Below are positions 16,659-26,242 of a stretch of 64,000 nucleotides of DNA, in pieces. Within the stretch, counting starts at the first letter, position 1. Each line of letters begins with the position of its first letter. Source of the DNA: Cereibacter sphaeroides (GTDB lineage Bacteria; Pseudomonadota; Alphaproteobacteria; Rhodobacterales; Rhodobacteraceae). The position numbers and the translations under genes are program-made. The stretch lies in NCBI GenBank assembly GCA_003243455.1, contig QFQS01000001.1:1674001-1738000 (forward strand). The letters are read 5' to 3'. The notes beneath the pieces are model-generated. The model saw nothing but the letters and a program-made list of their open reading frames with translations, did no database searches and was not told the DNA's origin.

Positions 16659-16674
16659 AATCCGATCCGGGTTA

Positions 16675-16834
16675 GGGGAGGCCGTCCGCATTGCGGACAG
16701 ACTACGGGTGTCCGGGCCCCTCTGGTGAAAGGTTTGCGGCCCTTTCACGATGTCGGCACTTTGAAACGCAGCCTGCCGTTTTGAGCAGAACCCGATGTTC
16801 CCAATCCCAAACCTGAAGCGCCATATTGCGCTTC
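16675..16834 (+). promoter_or_regulatory. Structured leader of the DUF475 gene (possible RNA switch)
   Basis: Three hairpins precede the gene. First, GTCCGCA (16684-16690) / TGCGGAC (16692-16698), which could lie inside an outer AGGGG / CCCCT pairing. Second, GTGAAAGG (16725-16732) / CCTTTCAC (16741-16748). Third, GAAGCGC (16815-16821) / GCGCTTC (16828-16834), 22 bp before the start. An alternative GGACA / TGTCC pairing uses the 3' arm of the first hairpin, so two folds compete. The gene belongs to the TerC-like group, which elsewhere carries Mn2+ riboswitches, but the canonical motif is not present here. Confidence 0.4.
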
Positions 16835-16856
16835 GCAGCCCTTCCTTCATGGTGGC

Positions 16857-17939
16857 ATGATGCAGCAGGGCACTTCATCTTCGTCGACGCTCGGCTACTT
16901 CCGCTGGGCCTTCATCGTGACCGCTGTCGGGCTTGCCCTTGGCGCATGGCTCGGCTGGGAAACCACGGGCACCATTCCCGGCACACTCACGATCTTCTTC
17001 ATCGTCTGTGTGCTTGCAGTCCTGGAGATTTCGCTCAGCTTCGACAACGCCATCGTCAACGCCAACAAGCTGAAAGAGATGACGCCGGAGTGGCAGCATC
17101 GCTTTCTGACCTGGGGAATCCTTATCGCCGTGTTCGGGATGCGGATCATTTTCCCCCTGCTGATCGTGGTAATCGCGGCCAAGATCGGACCGATCGACGC
17201 GGTCATACTGGCCGCCGCCCGGCCCGAGGAATATGCGCGCATCATGCACGACGCCCACCTGCCGATCGCGGCATTCGGCGGCACATTCCTGATGATGGTC
17301 GGGCTTGGTTACTTCTTCGACCATGAAAAGGACGTGCACTGGGTCCGCTGGCTTGAATCGCGCATGGCAAAGGTCGCCTCGGTGCGCGGGGTCGAGGTGG
17401 CTTTCGTGCTGTCGATCATCCTGATCTTCTCGCGCTTCCTGCCCGAAAACGAGGGCGAGACCTTCTTCCGCGCTGCGATCTACGGCCTGTTGACCTTCCT
17501 GCTGGTCGACGTGCTGGGCGGTATCCTCGACGCATCGCAAAAGGCGCTGGAAGGTGCCGCGCGCGGCGGACTTGGCGCGTTCCTGTATCTTGAGGTTCTG
17601 GATGCCTCGTTCAGCTTTGACGGGGTGATCGGGGCTTTTGCAATGACGCAGAACCTGTTCATCATCGCCATCGGTCTTGGCATCGGTGCGATGTATGTGC
17701 GCTCGATGACGATCATGCTGGTGGAAAAGGGAACGCTTACGCAGTTCCGCTATCTGGAACATGGCGCCTTCTACGCCATCCTGATCCTTTCGGTGATCAT
17801 GTACTTCCAGACGATCACCCGCATCCCCGAGGTCGTCACCGGCCTGGGCGGCGCGGGCCTGATCGGTATCGCGCTGTGGTCCTCGATCCGATGGAACCGC
17901 GCACAGGCGCTGAAGGCCGAAGCGGGGCCGGTCAGATAA
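16857..17939 (+). CDS. DUF475 / TerC-like integral membrane protein
   Basis: 360 aa with about nine hydrophobic segments. Two internally related acidic motifs, VLEISLSFDNAIVNANKLKEM and EVLDASFSFDGVIGAFAMT, match the paired SFDN/SFDG signatures of the TerC/DUF475 superfamily, where buried Asp residues probably bind a metal ion. Relatives are linked to metal efflux, including manganese and metallation of secreted proteins. ATG at 16857 with ATG at 16860 as alternative. The last 8 bp overlap the convergent ogt gene. Confidence 0.88.
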   Translation: MMQQGTSSSSTLGYFRWAFIVTAVGLALGAWLGWETTGTIPGTLTIFFIVCVLAVLEISLSFDNAIVNANKLKEMTPEWQHRFLTWGILIAVFGMRIIFPLLIVVIAAKIGPIDAVILAAARPEEYARIMHDAHLPIAAFGGTFLMMVGLGYFFDHEKDVHWVRWLESRMAKVASVRGVEVAFVLSIILIFSRFLPENEGETFFRAAIYGLLTFLLVDVLGGILDASQKALEGAARGGLGAFLYLEVLDASFSFDGVIGAFAMTQNLFIIAIGLGIGAMYVRSMTIMLVEKGTLTQFRYLEHGAFYAILILSVIMYFQTITRIPEVVTGLGGAGLIGIALWSSIRWNRAQALKAEAGPVR

Positions 17940-18381
17940 GAAGCGAGGCCGCGCCCTCTAGCTTGAGGAGCGCGACCTTGGTCTCGACCCCACCCTTGGC
18001 GGAAAATCCGCCAAGGTTCGTGGCTCCCAACACCCGGTGGCAGGGAATTATGACGGGGATCGTATTGGCCCCGCAGCCCTGCCCCACCGCCTGGGCCGGA
18101 ATGCCCAGATCCTTTGCGATGTCGCCATAGGTTCGCGTTTCCCCATAGGGAATCGCGGACATCGCGCGGCGAATGTCCGCGTTCAGCCCCTCGCCAAACT
18201 CCAGCGGCAAATCGAACCGGGTCAATCGCCCGTCGAAATACGCGGCCAGCTGCGCCACCGCTTCATTCAGCAGGTCCGATCCCTCGCCCGGCCGGTCGTG
18301 CCAGTCGAGCGAGGTGATACGCCCGTTCTCTTCGGTCAGCGTCAGCGGCCCCAGCGGCCCGTGATAGACCGCCTTGCGCAT
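17932..18381 (-). CDS. ogt: Ogt, methylated-DNA--protein-cysteine methyltransferase
   Basis: 149 aa suicide repair protein that transfers alkyl groups from O6-alkylguanine to its own Cys. The active site IPCHRVLGATNLGGF and the helix-turn-helix stretch ETRTYGDIAKDLGIPAQAVGQGCGANTIP are complete. ATG at 18381 overlaps the ileS stop by one base (TGATG), so it is translated from the ileS message. Confidence 0.94.
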   Translation of the reverse strand: MRKAVYHGPLGPLTLTEENGRITSLDWHDRPGEGSDLLNEAVAQLAAYFDGRLTRFDLPLEFGEGLNADIRRAMSAIPYGETRTYGDIAKDLGIPAQAVGQGCGANTIPVIIPCHRVLGATNLGGFSAKGGVETKVALLKLEGAASLLI

Positions 18382-21308
18382 CACCCCAGCGCCGCGTTGC
18401 AACGGGCGCAGGTATGGGGGTGCTTGTGCGTGTTGACGTCAGGCAGGATTTTCCAGCAGCGCTGGCACTTCTCGCCCTCGGCAAGTTCGAACACCACACC
18501 GACACCCGGCACATCCGGCAGGCGGAACGCCTCGGGCGGAACAGGATCGGCGGTCACATAGATGCCCGAGGTGATGCAAAGATCGGCGAACTCCACCGAT
18601 TTCAGCGTGGCCAGCACACCTGCATCCTCGACATGCACCACCGGAGCCGCCTCCAGCGAGGCGCCGATCACCTTGGCGGTGCGCTGCACCTCCAGCGCCG
18701 CCGTCACCACGCGCCGCACCTGGCGCAGGCCCGCCCATTTCGCGGCCAGCGCCTCGTCGCGCCACACTGCGGGCGTCTCGGGCATGTCCTGCAGGTGAAC
18801 TGAACCCTGATCACCGGGGAAGCGCGACAGCCACACATCTTCAGTAGTGAATACAAGGATCGGCGCCAGCCAGGTCGTCAGCCGCTGAAACAGAAGGTCC
18901 AGCACGGTGCGCGCCGACCGGCGGGTCAGGCTGCCCGGCGCATCGCAGTAAAGCGAGTCCTTGCGGATGTCGAAATACAGCGCCGACAGGTCAACCGTGG
19001 CAAACTGGAACAGCTTCTGGAACACGCCCTGGAAATCATAGACGGCGTAACCTTTGCGCACCTCGGCATCCAGCTCAGCCAGCCGGTGCAGAACCCAGCG
19101 TTCCAGTTCCGGCATGTCGGCAGGATCGACACGCTCGGCATCCGAGAAACCCGAAAGGTTACCCAGCACAAAGCGCAGCGTGTTGCGCAGACGGCGATAG
19201 CTGTCGGCCACGTTTTTCAGGATTTCCGGCCCGATCCGCAGGTCGACTGTGTAGTCCGACTGCGCCACCCAAAGCCGCAGAATGTCCGCGCCGTATTCCT
19301 TGATGACCTGTTCCGGCGCCACGGTGTTGCCAAGCGACTTGGACATCTTCATGCCCTTTTCGTCCAGCGTGAAGCCGTGGGTCAGCACGCCGCGATAGGG
19401 CGCGCGACCGATGGTGCCGCAGGCCTGCAGCATCGAGGAATGGAACCAGCCGCGATGCTGGTCAGTGCCTTCCAGATACAGGTCAGCGATGCCATCCTCT
19501 GATCCGTCGGCACGGTCGCGCAGAACGAAGGCGTGGGTCGAGCCAGAGTCGAACCAGACGTCCAGCACATCATAGATCTGCTCATAGCTGGCCGGATCAT
19601 GCAGCCCGTCCAGCACCCGCTCCTTGAAGCCCTCGGTGTACCAGACATCCGCACCGTCGGCTTCGAAAGCATCGGTGATACGCTGGTTCACGCGCGGGTC
19701 GCGCAGCAGGAAATCCTCGTCGGTCGGTTTCGCGCCGACCTTGACGAAGCAGGTCATCGGCACGCCCCAGGCGCGTTGGCGTGACAGCACCCAGTCGGGC
19801 CGCGCCTCGATCATCGAATGCAGGCGATTGCGGCCCGTCACCGGCGTCCATTGCACCAACTGGTCGATGGACAGCAGCGCGCGCTGCCGGATCGTCTGGC
19901 CATAGGTGGTCAGCCCGTCATCCAGCGGCTTGTCGATCGCGACGAACCATTGCGGCGTGTTGCGATAGATAAGCGGCGCTTTGGAGCGCCAGGAATGCGG
20001 ATAGCTGTGCTTCAGCTTGCCCTTGGCGAACAGCGCACCCGCATAGGCCAGCTGCTTGATCACGCTGACGTTGGCAGGGCCTTCCTTGCCGTCCGGCTGG
20101 ATGATCGCCTGCCCTCCGAACAGCGGCAGGTCGGCGCGATAGCTGCCGTCCGGCTCGACGTTGTAGGTCATCGGCAGGCCGAACTTCACGCCCAACTGAT
20201 AGTCGTCATCGCCGTGGCTGGGGGCGGTGTGGACAAACCCCGTGCCTGCGTCATCAGTCACATGATCGCCCGGCAGCATTGGCACGTCATAGTCCCACTC
20301 ACCATTGCCGTCCTCGACGCCGCGGAACGGGTGGGCCAGCGTCAGCACGCCAAGCTCATCGCTAGATACCGCGCCAAGCCGCCGATACATCGAGCCGTCC
20401 AGCTTCGCTGCCGCGAATACCTGCTCGGCCAGTTTATCAGCGACGATATAGCGGGCGCCGATCGTCGCATTGCTCTCCTGCGGACGGCCCGTCACCTCGT
20501 AAACCCCGTAGGAGATCGCCGGATTGAAGGCCACGGCGCGGTTCTGCGGGATAGTCCAGGGCGTCGTCGTCCAGATGACGACACGCGCGCCTTCAAGCGC
20601 CTTCGATGCGCCATCGACGATTTTGAACGGCACCCACACCATGTGGCTGGTGTGGTCGTGATACTCGACCTCCGCCTCGGCCAGCGCGGTCTTTTCCACC
20701 GGCGACCACATGACGGGCTTGGACCCGCGATACAGCGAGCGGTTCATCAGGAACTTCATGAACTCGGCGGCGATCACCGCTTCGGCGTGAAAATCCATCG
20801 TCAGATAGGGATCGGCCCAGTTGCCGGTCACCCCAAGGCGCTTGAATTCCTCGCGCTGGATATCGACCCAGCCCTCGGCGAAGCGGCGGCATTCCTGGCG
20901 GAAGTCCACCACATCCACATCGTCCTTATTCAGACCCTTGGCGCGATACTGCTCCTCGATCTTCCATTCGATGGGCAGGCCGTGGCAATCCCACCCCGGC
21001 ACATAGCGTGCGTCGCGGCCCATCATCTGCTGGCTGCGCACCACCATGTCCTTCAGCACCTTGTTCAGCGCGTGGCCGATATGCAGGTGGCCGTTGGCAT
21101 AGGGGGGGCCGTCATGCAGGGTGAAGGGTGTCCGACCGGCGGATTTCTCGCGCAGGCGGTCATAGACGCCGATCCGCTCCCACCGGGCCAGCCAGTCAGG
21201 CTCCCGCTGCGGCAGACCAGCACGCATGGGGAAATCGGTTTCGGGCAGGAAAACGGTGCCGCGATAATCGAGGCTATCGTCGGTCGGTCGGGCGGTGTCG
21301 GCGCACAT
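18381..21308 (-). CDS. ileS: Isoleucyl-tRNA synthetase
   Basis: 975 aa class I synthetase. HIGH motif in NGHLHIGHALNKVLKD, the large CP1 editing domain, KMSKS in MKMSKSLGNTVAPE, the anticodon-binding region, and a C-terminal zinc finger (CQRCWKILPDVNTH...CARC). Start chosen at MCADTARPTDD (21308) with GAGG upstream; the longer reading to 21428 adds unrelated sequence. I see no T-box leader in the 191 bp before the start, which agrees with a Gram-negative host. Confidence 0.96.
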   Translation of the reverse strand: MCADTARPTDDSLDYRGTVFLPETDFPMRAGLPQREPDWLARWERIGVYDRLREKSAGRTPFTLHDGPPYANGHLHIGHALNKVLKDMVVRSQQMMGRDARYVPGWDCHGLPIEWKIEEQYRAKGLNKDDVDVVDFRQECRRFAEGWVDIQREEFKRLGVTGNWADPYLTMDFHAEAVIAAEFMKFLMNRSLYRGSKPVMWSPVEKTALAEAEVEYHDHTSHMVWVPFKIVDGASKALEGARVVIWTTTPWTIPQNRAVAFNPAISYGVYEVTGRPQESNATIGARYIVADKLAEQVFAAAKLDGSMYRRLGAVSSDELGVLTLAHPFRGVEDGNGEWDYDVPMLPGDHVTDDAGTGFVHTAPSHGDDDYQLGVKFGLPMTYNVEPDGSYRADLPLFGGQAIIQPDGKEGPANVSVIKQLAYAGALFAKGKLKHSYPHSWRSKAPLIYRNTPQWFVAIDKPLDDGLTTYGQTIRQRALLSIDQLVQWTPVTGRNRLHSMIEARPDWVLSRQRAWGVPMTCFVKVGAKPTDEDFLLRDPRVNQRITDAFEADGADVWYTEGFKERVLDGLHDPASYEQIYDVLDVWFDSGSTHAFVLRDRADGSEDGIADLYLEGTDQHRGWFHSSMLQACGTIGRAPYRGVLTHGFTLDEKGMKMSKSLGNTVAPEQVIKEYGADILRLWVAQSDYTVDLRIGPEILKNVADSYRRLRNTLRFVLGNLSGFSDAERVDPADMPELERWVLHRLAELDAEVRKGYAVYDFQGVFQKLFQFATVDLSALYFDIRKDSLYCDAPGSLTRRSARTVLDLLFQRLTTWLAPILVFTTEDVWLSRFPGDQGSVHLQDMPETPAVWRDEALAAKWAGLRQVRRVVTAALEVQRTAKVIGASLEAAPVVHVEDAGVLATLKSVEFADLCITSGIYVTADPVPPEAFRLPDVPGVGVVFELAEGEKCQRCWKILPDVNTHKHPHTCARCNAALG

Positions 21309-21499
21309 CGGATGCGTATCCTCGGGCTGGATTATGGTTCGGGCGAAGGCAGCGGTGCGATTGCACCTGGTCCCGGCGTCTGAAAGGTCAGAGCACCGGG
21401 CTGCTAATTCGTGCGATGATCGCGACAAACACCATCATGCGCGGGCTTATACGCCCCTGTTCCTGCCCGGTCCAGTGCTGCCGACGGAATGACCGCGCC

Positions 21500-23122
21500 C
21501 TATCCCTGAGCGGCCAGATACCCCCAGACCTCGGAGATCACGACCGACCCTTCACCGACGGACGAGGCCACCCGTTTCACCGACCCGGCGCGCACGTCAC
21601 CCACGGCAAAGATGCCCGGACAGGAGGTGGCATATTGCCCATCCACCCCCGCAGGATCGCCGGTCAGCACGAAGCCGTGGTTGTCGGTCTTGACCCGCCC
21701 CGCCAGCCAGTCGGTATTCGGCGCGGCCCCCACCATGACGAACACCGCGCGGGCCGACAGCTTCCAGTCGCGCCCCTCCAGCCGGTCGCGGATCGTGACG
21801 CTGTCCAGCCGATCCTTGCCCTCAAGCTCTGCAACCTCGGTGTTGTAATGGATCGAAATCGCCGGATCCTGCGTCAGTCGCTCAATCAGATAGCTCGACA
21901 TGCTGGAGGCGAGCGAACTGCCGCGCACCAGAAGATGCACGTGCTTGGCGGTCCTGCACAGGAACATCGCCGCCTGCCCGGCGGAATTGCCGCCACCGAT
22001 CACCACAACCTCGGTATCGCGGCAATAGCGCGATTCCACCTCGGTCGCCGAATAATAGATGCCCGCCCCTTCCAGATCTTGCACACGCGGCAGGCCCAGC
22101 CTGCGATACTGCACCCCCGTCGCCACCACGACCGACCGCGCCAGAACGCGCGCTCCATCGTCCAGCGTCAGGCACCAATGGCTGCCCTCTGGCTCGATAG
22201 CCGACACGCGATGCGGCATCGCAAAGCGGGTGCCGAATTTCATCGCCTGTATCTCGCCGCGCCAGCACAGGTCGGCACCCGAGATGCCGGTAGGAAAGCC
22301 CATGTAGTTCTCGATCCGGCTGGACGTTCCCGCCTGCCCCCCGATGGCCAGATCCTCGACCACCAGCGCGCATAAGCCCTCGGCCCCGGCATAGACGGCG
22401 GCGGCGACCCCCGCCGGCCCACCGCCCACGATCACCACGTCATAGGTTCGCGTCTCGCCCGCATCCAGCCCCATACCCAGCCGATCTGCGATGGCACGCG
22501 GGCTGGCCTCGGGCAAAAGCTCTCCCTCGCCGAAGATCACATGCGTGCCCTTCTTCGGCTTGAAGCGACAGACCTCACCAAGGCCGTGGGCATCTTCGCT
22601 GGACGGATCGACCAGGCGGATCGGGATACGGTTCCGCCCGGCGAAGGCCGCGATTTCACGCACCTGACGGTCGTCGGACGGACCAACGACGGTCAACGCG
22701 CTCGTCCAGCCTTTCAGAGCTTCGCGCCGCCGGGCTGCCAGCACTGTCACGATGATGTCGGACATCTCCGGCGTTGCCGCCATCAGGTCCAGCACCTCTT
22801 GCCGCGGCGCGATCAACAGGCTGCCCTTTCGCGCAGCCCGTACGCTGTAAAGCGCAGCACTGCCGTTCAGGAAGGATATCTCACCCACAAACTGCCCGGG
22901 GCCAAGCGTCGCCTCTCCCATGCGGATATTCTTGACCGGATCGTAAAGCTCGAACTCGCCCTCAAGCACATACTGGAACCTGTCATAGCGCTCGCCCGCC
23001 CGGATGACAGGCATACCGGCCTCGACTTCCTCGACCCGGCCGATACGCCGTAACAGCCGCACATGATCCTCCGTCAAAGGTCGACGCACCATGGTGACAA
23101 GGTCTTCGGCGAGGCTTTCCAT
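21500..23122 (-). CDS. Cyclic-nucleotide-binding domain fused to a thioredoxin-reductase-like flavoprotein
   Basis: 540 aa. Residues 1 to about 130 form a cNMP-binding domain (PVIRAGERYDRFQYVLEGEF; LGPGQFVGEISFLNG). A linker of about 90 residues leads to an FAD-binding domain (YDVVIVGGGPAGVAAAVYA) and an NAD(P)H-binding domain (TEVVVIGGGNSAGQAAMFL). FAD closes with CPGIFAVGDVRAGSVKR. In thioredoxin reductases the redox pair CATC precedes the second Rossmann motif; here the aligned residues read SATE, so dithiol chemistry is lost. ATG overlaps the previous stop (TGATG). Last gene of a three-gene operon with the YcjX/YcjF pair. Confidence 0.88.
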   Translation of the reverse strand: MESLAEDLVTMVRRPLTEDHVRLLRRIGRVEEVEAGMPVIRAGERYDRFQYVLEGEFELYDPVKNIRMGEATLGPGQFVGEISFLNGSAALYSVRAARKGSLLIAPRQEVLDLMAATPEMSDIIVTVLAARRREALKGWTSALTVVGPSDDRQVREIAAFAGRNRIPIRLVDPSSEDAHGLGEVCRFKPKKGTHVIFGEGELLPEASPRAIADRLGMGLDAGETRTYDVVIVGGGPAGVAAAVYAGAEGLCALVVEDLAIGGQAGTSSRIENYMGFPTGISGADLCWRGEIQAMKFGTRFAMPHRVSAIEPEGSHWCLTLDDGARVLARSVVVATGVQYRRLGLPRVQDLEGAGIYYSATEVESRYCRDTEVVVIGGGNSAGQAAMFLCRTAKHVHLLVRGSSLASSMSSYLIERLTQDPAISIHYNTEVAELEGKDRLDSVTIRDRLEGRDWKLSARAVFVMVGAAPNTDWLAGRVKTDNHGFVLTGDPAGVDGQYATSCPGIFAVGDVRAGSVKRVASSVGEGSVVISEVWGYLAAQG

Positions 23123-24129
23123 CACTTAACCTTTTCGTTGCGATCCGCATCGGCGAACAGACCCGCCAGCGCGCGCGAGACAAGATTGCTGGTCTTCGGT
23201 CGCGGCAGCGTGCGGAAAGGCAGCGGGCGGCACACGTCAATGGCCGCAACCCCGACACGGGCCGTCAGCGCACCGTTGACCACGCCCTCTCCAAAGCGGC
23301 GGGAAATACGCGACAGCACGCTGCCCCCCGCGACCGAATGGATCATGTCGTCGCCCACGGCCAGCGCACCCGTCGCCGCCAGATGGGCAAAGACACCCCG
23401 CATCAGACGCAACGATCCCAGCGTGCCGGACCGCCCGCCATAGATCGCAGCTATCCGCCGGATCATCCGGAGGTTCGAGTATAGCGCCGTCGCGACATCG
23501 GCCAGAGCCAATGGCACCAGGGCGGTCACCGTCGCAACCTGCCGCGCCGCCGCCTCGACCTCGCGCCGTGCGGCCTGGTCCAGCGGGCCGAGCAGTTCCT
23601 GCTCTGCCAGCCCCAGAATGCCGTCGGCATCGAACATCTCGGCCCCTCGGGCCGTAAGCCGCACCTGTGCCTCGGCCAGTTCGGGCCGGGCGGAGTAAAG
23701 CGCGCCAAGGCCCGAGACGACCCCTCTCGCAGCTTTCACATCCGCCTTCAGCGCGGCTTCGATGGCATTCGTGCGAAGGCTGTCAATACGCCCCATGCGC
23801 GCGAAACCCGCCATCTCTCTTGCCGCCAGCGCAACGGCAGTGACAATCGCCAGCCCCACCAGAACCATGGCTATCCAGCCAAGCAGGCTGTCACGGGCCA
23901 GAAGGCTGGTCACGAAATCCCATGCGGCGACGGATAGGACAAACGAGAAAAGCGCCCCGAAAACCCACATTGCAAATCGGGTCAGCGCCGAATTGCGCGC
24001 CCGCGAAAGTCGCGGCGGCGGCACAGCAATATCCAGATCAGGCACGGGCGGAACGGTCGCAGGAGTTTCTGCGCCCTCATCCTCGGGGCGTTCGATCAAC
24101 AGCGGCCGCAGGGGCGGTATGTCGCTCAC
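23122..24129 (-). CDS. YcjF-family inner-membrane protein (DUF697)
   Basis: 335 aa. Two transmembrane helices near residues 50-105 (FAMWVFGALFSFVLSVAAW; WIAMVLVGLAIVTAVALA), then a DUF697-type C-terminal domain (LVPLALADVATALYSNLRMIRRIAAIYGG; ATGALAVGDDMIHSVAGG). It is the usual partner of YcjX, overlapping it by four bases. The pair is linked to envelope stress in enterobacteria; molecular function unknown. Confidence 0.87.
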   Translation of the reverse strand: MSDIPPLRPLLIERPEDEGAETPATVPPVPDLDIAVPPPRLSRARNSALTRFAMWVFGALFSFVLSVAAWDFVTSLLARDSLLGWIAMVLVGLAIVTAVALAAREMAGFARMGRIDSLRTNAIEAALKADVKAARGVVSGLGALYSARPELAEAQVRLTARGAEMFDADGILGLAEQELLGPLDQAARREVEAAARQVATVTALVPLALADVATALYSNLRMIRRIAAIYGGRSGTLGSLRLMRGVFAHLAATGALAVGDDMIHSVAGGSVLSRISRRFGEGVVNGALTARVGVAAIDVCRPLPFRTLPRPKTSNLVSRALAGLFADADRNEKVK

Positions 24130-25538
24130 AGCCGGTTTCCGATCAGGAATTGCGCAGCACGGTCCAGCCGGATGTGGGGCGGCCCCTCGCCCGGCGCAAG
24201 CGCCATGCGGGCGGGCGCGAAGGCCATGATCTGATAGTCGGCGTCAAGCCACCGTTCAGCCCCTTCGCGCGCAGGGGCCATAAGGCGGGCGGGATCGGCG
24301 GGCAGTTCGCCCGCATACATCGTGGCCATCTTGCCGGTGGAAAGCAGCCTGCCGCGCACCGCATGCACGATGCGCCCACCTTGCGTGATTTCCTCCTCAA
24401 CCGTGGCGCGGACCGAAGCGATTGCCATGGCGGCGGTCTGCGCGCCTGCGAAATCCGCGCGATCCTTGGCGTCGCGCAGCATCGCCTCCATGATCGCAGT
24501 CAGGCGGGGGTGCTGCAGATGGTGCAGATGGTCGGCCTTGGTTGCGGCGAACAGCACCTTCTCGACCTTCCGCCCCGTGAAGATCGAGGTCAGGAAGGCG
24601 TTTCGCCCCGGCCGGAAAGCCATCAGGATTTCCGCCATCGTGCGCCGCAGATCCTCGACCGCCTGCGGCCCCGCGTGGATCGCGCTCAGCGCATCCACCA
24701 GGACCACCTGCCGGTCGATCTTGGCGAAATGGTCGCGGAAGAAGGGCCGCACCACTTCCCGCTTATAGGCGTCATAGCGCCGCTCCATCTCACGCCAGAG
24801 CGAGCCGCGCGCAGTGCTGGCGGGCATGGGCAAGGGGGCAAAGGTCAGCGCGGGCGAACCAGCCAGATCGCCGGGCATCAGGAACCGCCCCGGCGTGCAG
24901 TCGGAAAAACCCGCCTCTCGCGCATCGTGCAGATAGCCGGTAAAAGCGGCAGCCATCGCCTGGGCGCGGGGTTCCTCCAGCTTGCGGCTACCGTCCTCGG
25001 CTCGCGCAAGCGCCATGTATTCCGCCGCCTGCGCGCGTTTTCCAATCCGGCCCAAGGTATCTTCGGACCAATCGGCATAGGACTTGTCCATCAGCGCGAG
25101 GTCCATCAGCCATTCGCCCGGATAGTCCACGATATCCAGATGCACTGTGCGCGGGCCGCCAAGCGCGCCGAAAATCCCCTCGGGCTGGACACGAAAGGAC
25201 AGCCGCAACTCCGATACGGTGCGCGTCGATGCTGGCCAGCGCGGATCATCGCCTGTCAGTGCCGCCAGATGCGCCTCATAGTCGAACCGCGCCACGGTGT
25301 CGTGCGGCTGCGGCTGCAGCCATGCCGCCTGTATCCGCCCGTCAGCGGCCGCCGAAAGCTGCGGCATCCGGCCCCGGTTCATCAGGTTGGCGACCAGTCC
25401 TGTGATGAACACGGTCTTGCCCGCCCGCGACAAACCCGTCACCCCCAGCCGGATCACGGGTTCAAAGAAGTTGCCCGACAGGCTGTTGAACGCCCCTTCG
25501 ACGCCCTTGGTCAGTCCGTCCGTCAGAATTCCCAGCAA
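24126..25538 (-). CDS. YcjX-family P-loop NTPase (DUF463)
   Basis: 470 aa. Walker A lies in GVTGLSRAGKTVFITGLV, with an Asp-rich strand VHLDIVDYPGEWLMDLALM and KADHLHHLQHPRL as a likely base-specificity (KAD) motif. YcjX proteins are GTPase-like and pair with YcjF. Start is the TTG at 25538, with GGGGCGG upstream and no better codon before the P-loop. First gene of the operon. Confidence 0.88.
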   Translation of the reverse strand: MLGILTDGLTKGVEGAFNSLSGNFFEPVIRLGVTGLSRAGKTVFITGLVANLMNRGRMPQLSAAADGRIQAAWLQPQPHDTVARFDYEAHLAALTGDDPRWPASTRTVSELRLSFRVQPEGIFGALGGPRTVHLDIVDYPGEWLMDLALMDKSYADWSEDTLGRIGKRAQAAEYMALARAEDGSRKLEEPRAQAMAAAFTGYLHDAREAGFSDCTPGRFLMPGDLAGSPALTFAPLPMPASTARGSLWREMERRYDAYKREVVRPFFRDHFAKIDRQVVLVDALSAIHAGPQAVEDLRRTMAEILMAFRPGRNAFLTSIFTGRKVEKVLFAATKADHLHHLQHPRLTAIMEAMLRDAKDRADFAGAQTAAMAIASVRATVEEEITQGGRIVHAVRGRLLSTGKMATMYAGELPADPARLMAPAREGAERWLDADYQIMAFAPARMALAPGEGPPHIRLDRAAQFLIGNRL

Positions 25539-25831
25539 CTCGCCGCCCCTTGCAATGCCGCAGGCCTGTTTAGCCTTTTTCCCCGTGCAAGTCTAATTTG
25601 CCCGAGCCTCTTAAGTAATTGTAGCAGGGCGATTTTCCAGAGCAGGCGGCGCGGTGACCACCACGCCCGCCAATTAAGGTCCCGTTTGCGGCTCCCGGCT
25701 TCGGGCGACTGTTGCAATGCACCACTGACAAGCAGCCGGTTCCTCGTTTAGGCTTGCCCGCGAATCCGAAGCGAACCGGGCATGGTCCGTGCGGGACATG
25801 GTGGAAACTGGACAGGAAAGGGCAAACCGAC

Positions 25832-26188
25832 ATGACGCTACCCATCTTGGCAAGCCGTGTTTGTAAACGCCTTGCCGCCGCCGCGTTTGCCTTATCCGCC
25901 GCTCTTTGCGCCACCCAGGCCTCGGCTGACGAAAACGAGTTCAGGCAGTTCCCCTTCCTCGTCTATTGCGAGTTCAATGGGGTGACGAGCGCCTACTATT
26001 TCTCGCAGCTTCAGAACGGGCAGGCCATCTACCTTAGCCCTGACCGGCAGATCGGGGTTATCACCCTCAACGGAGTTGCCGACCGGGTCGGAGGAGACCG
26101 TCCGGGCAGCTGTCTCGACAAGACGCTGGATGAATTGCGCGCCTCAGGTCAGGCGTTCGATCTGCCCTCAGCCGCTGCGGCGCCTTAG
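25832..26188 (+). CDS. Secreted hypothetical protein
   Basis: 118 aa. Signal peptide of about 32 residues (SRVCKRLAAAAFALSAALCATQASA). The mature part has two Cys residues (LVYCEFNG, RPGSCLD) that could form a disulfide. It resembles small uncharacterised periplasmic proteins of Rhodobacteraceae. ATG at 25832 is preceded by GGAAAGG, although at a long spacing. It is separated from ycjX by 293 bp of divergent intergenic sequence in which I see no further gene or strong hairpin. Confidence 0.75.
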   Translation: MTLPILASRVCKRLAAAAFALSAALCATQASADENEFRQFPFLVYCEFNGVTSAYYFSQLQNGQAIYLSPDRQIGVITLNGVADRVGGDRPGSCLDKTLDELRASGQAFDLPSAAAAP

Positions 26189-26242
26189 CACAGCAGAAAC
26201 CCTCAGGTTGCCTCGTCGTCTGGCTTGGGCTAACCCCTGCCC

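Noticed and set aside
16659..16856. A canonical yybP-ykoY Mn2+ riboswitch before DUF475.
   Set aside because: The characteristic GGGGAGUA loop and its partner loop are not present in recognisable form, so only a structured leader is claimed.
25539..25831. Possible additional gene in the 293-bp ycjX upstream gap.
   Set aside because: Frames here lack a ribosome-binding site and sensible composition; the region is treated as divergent promoter sequence.
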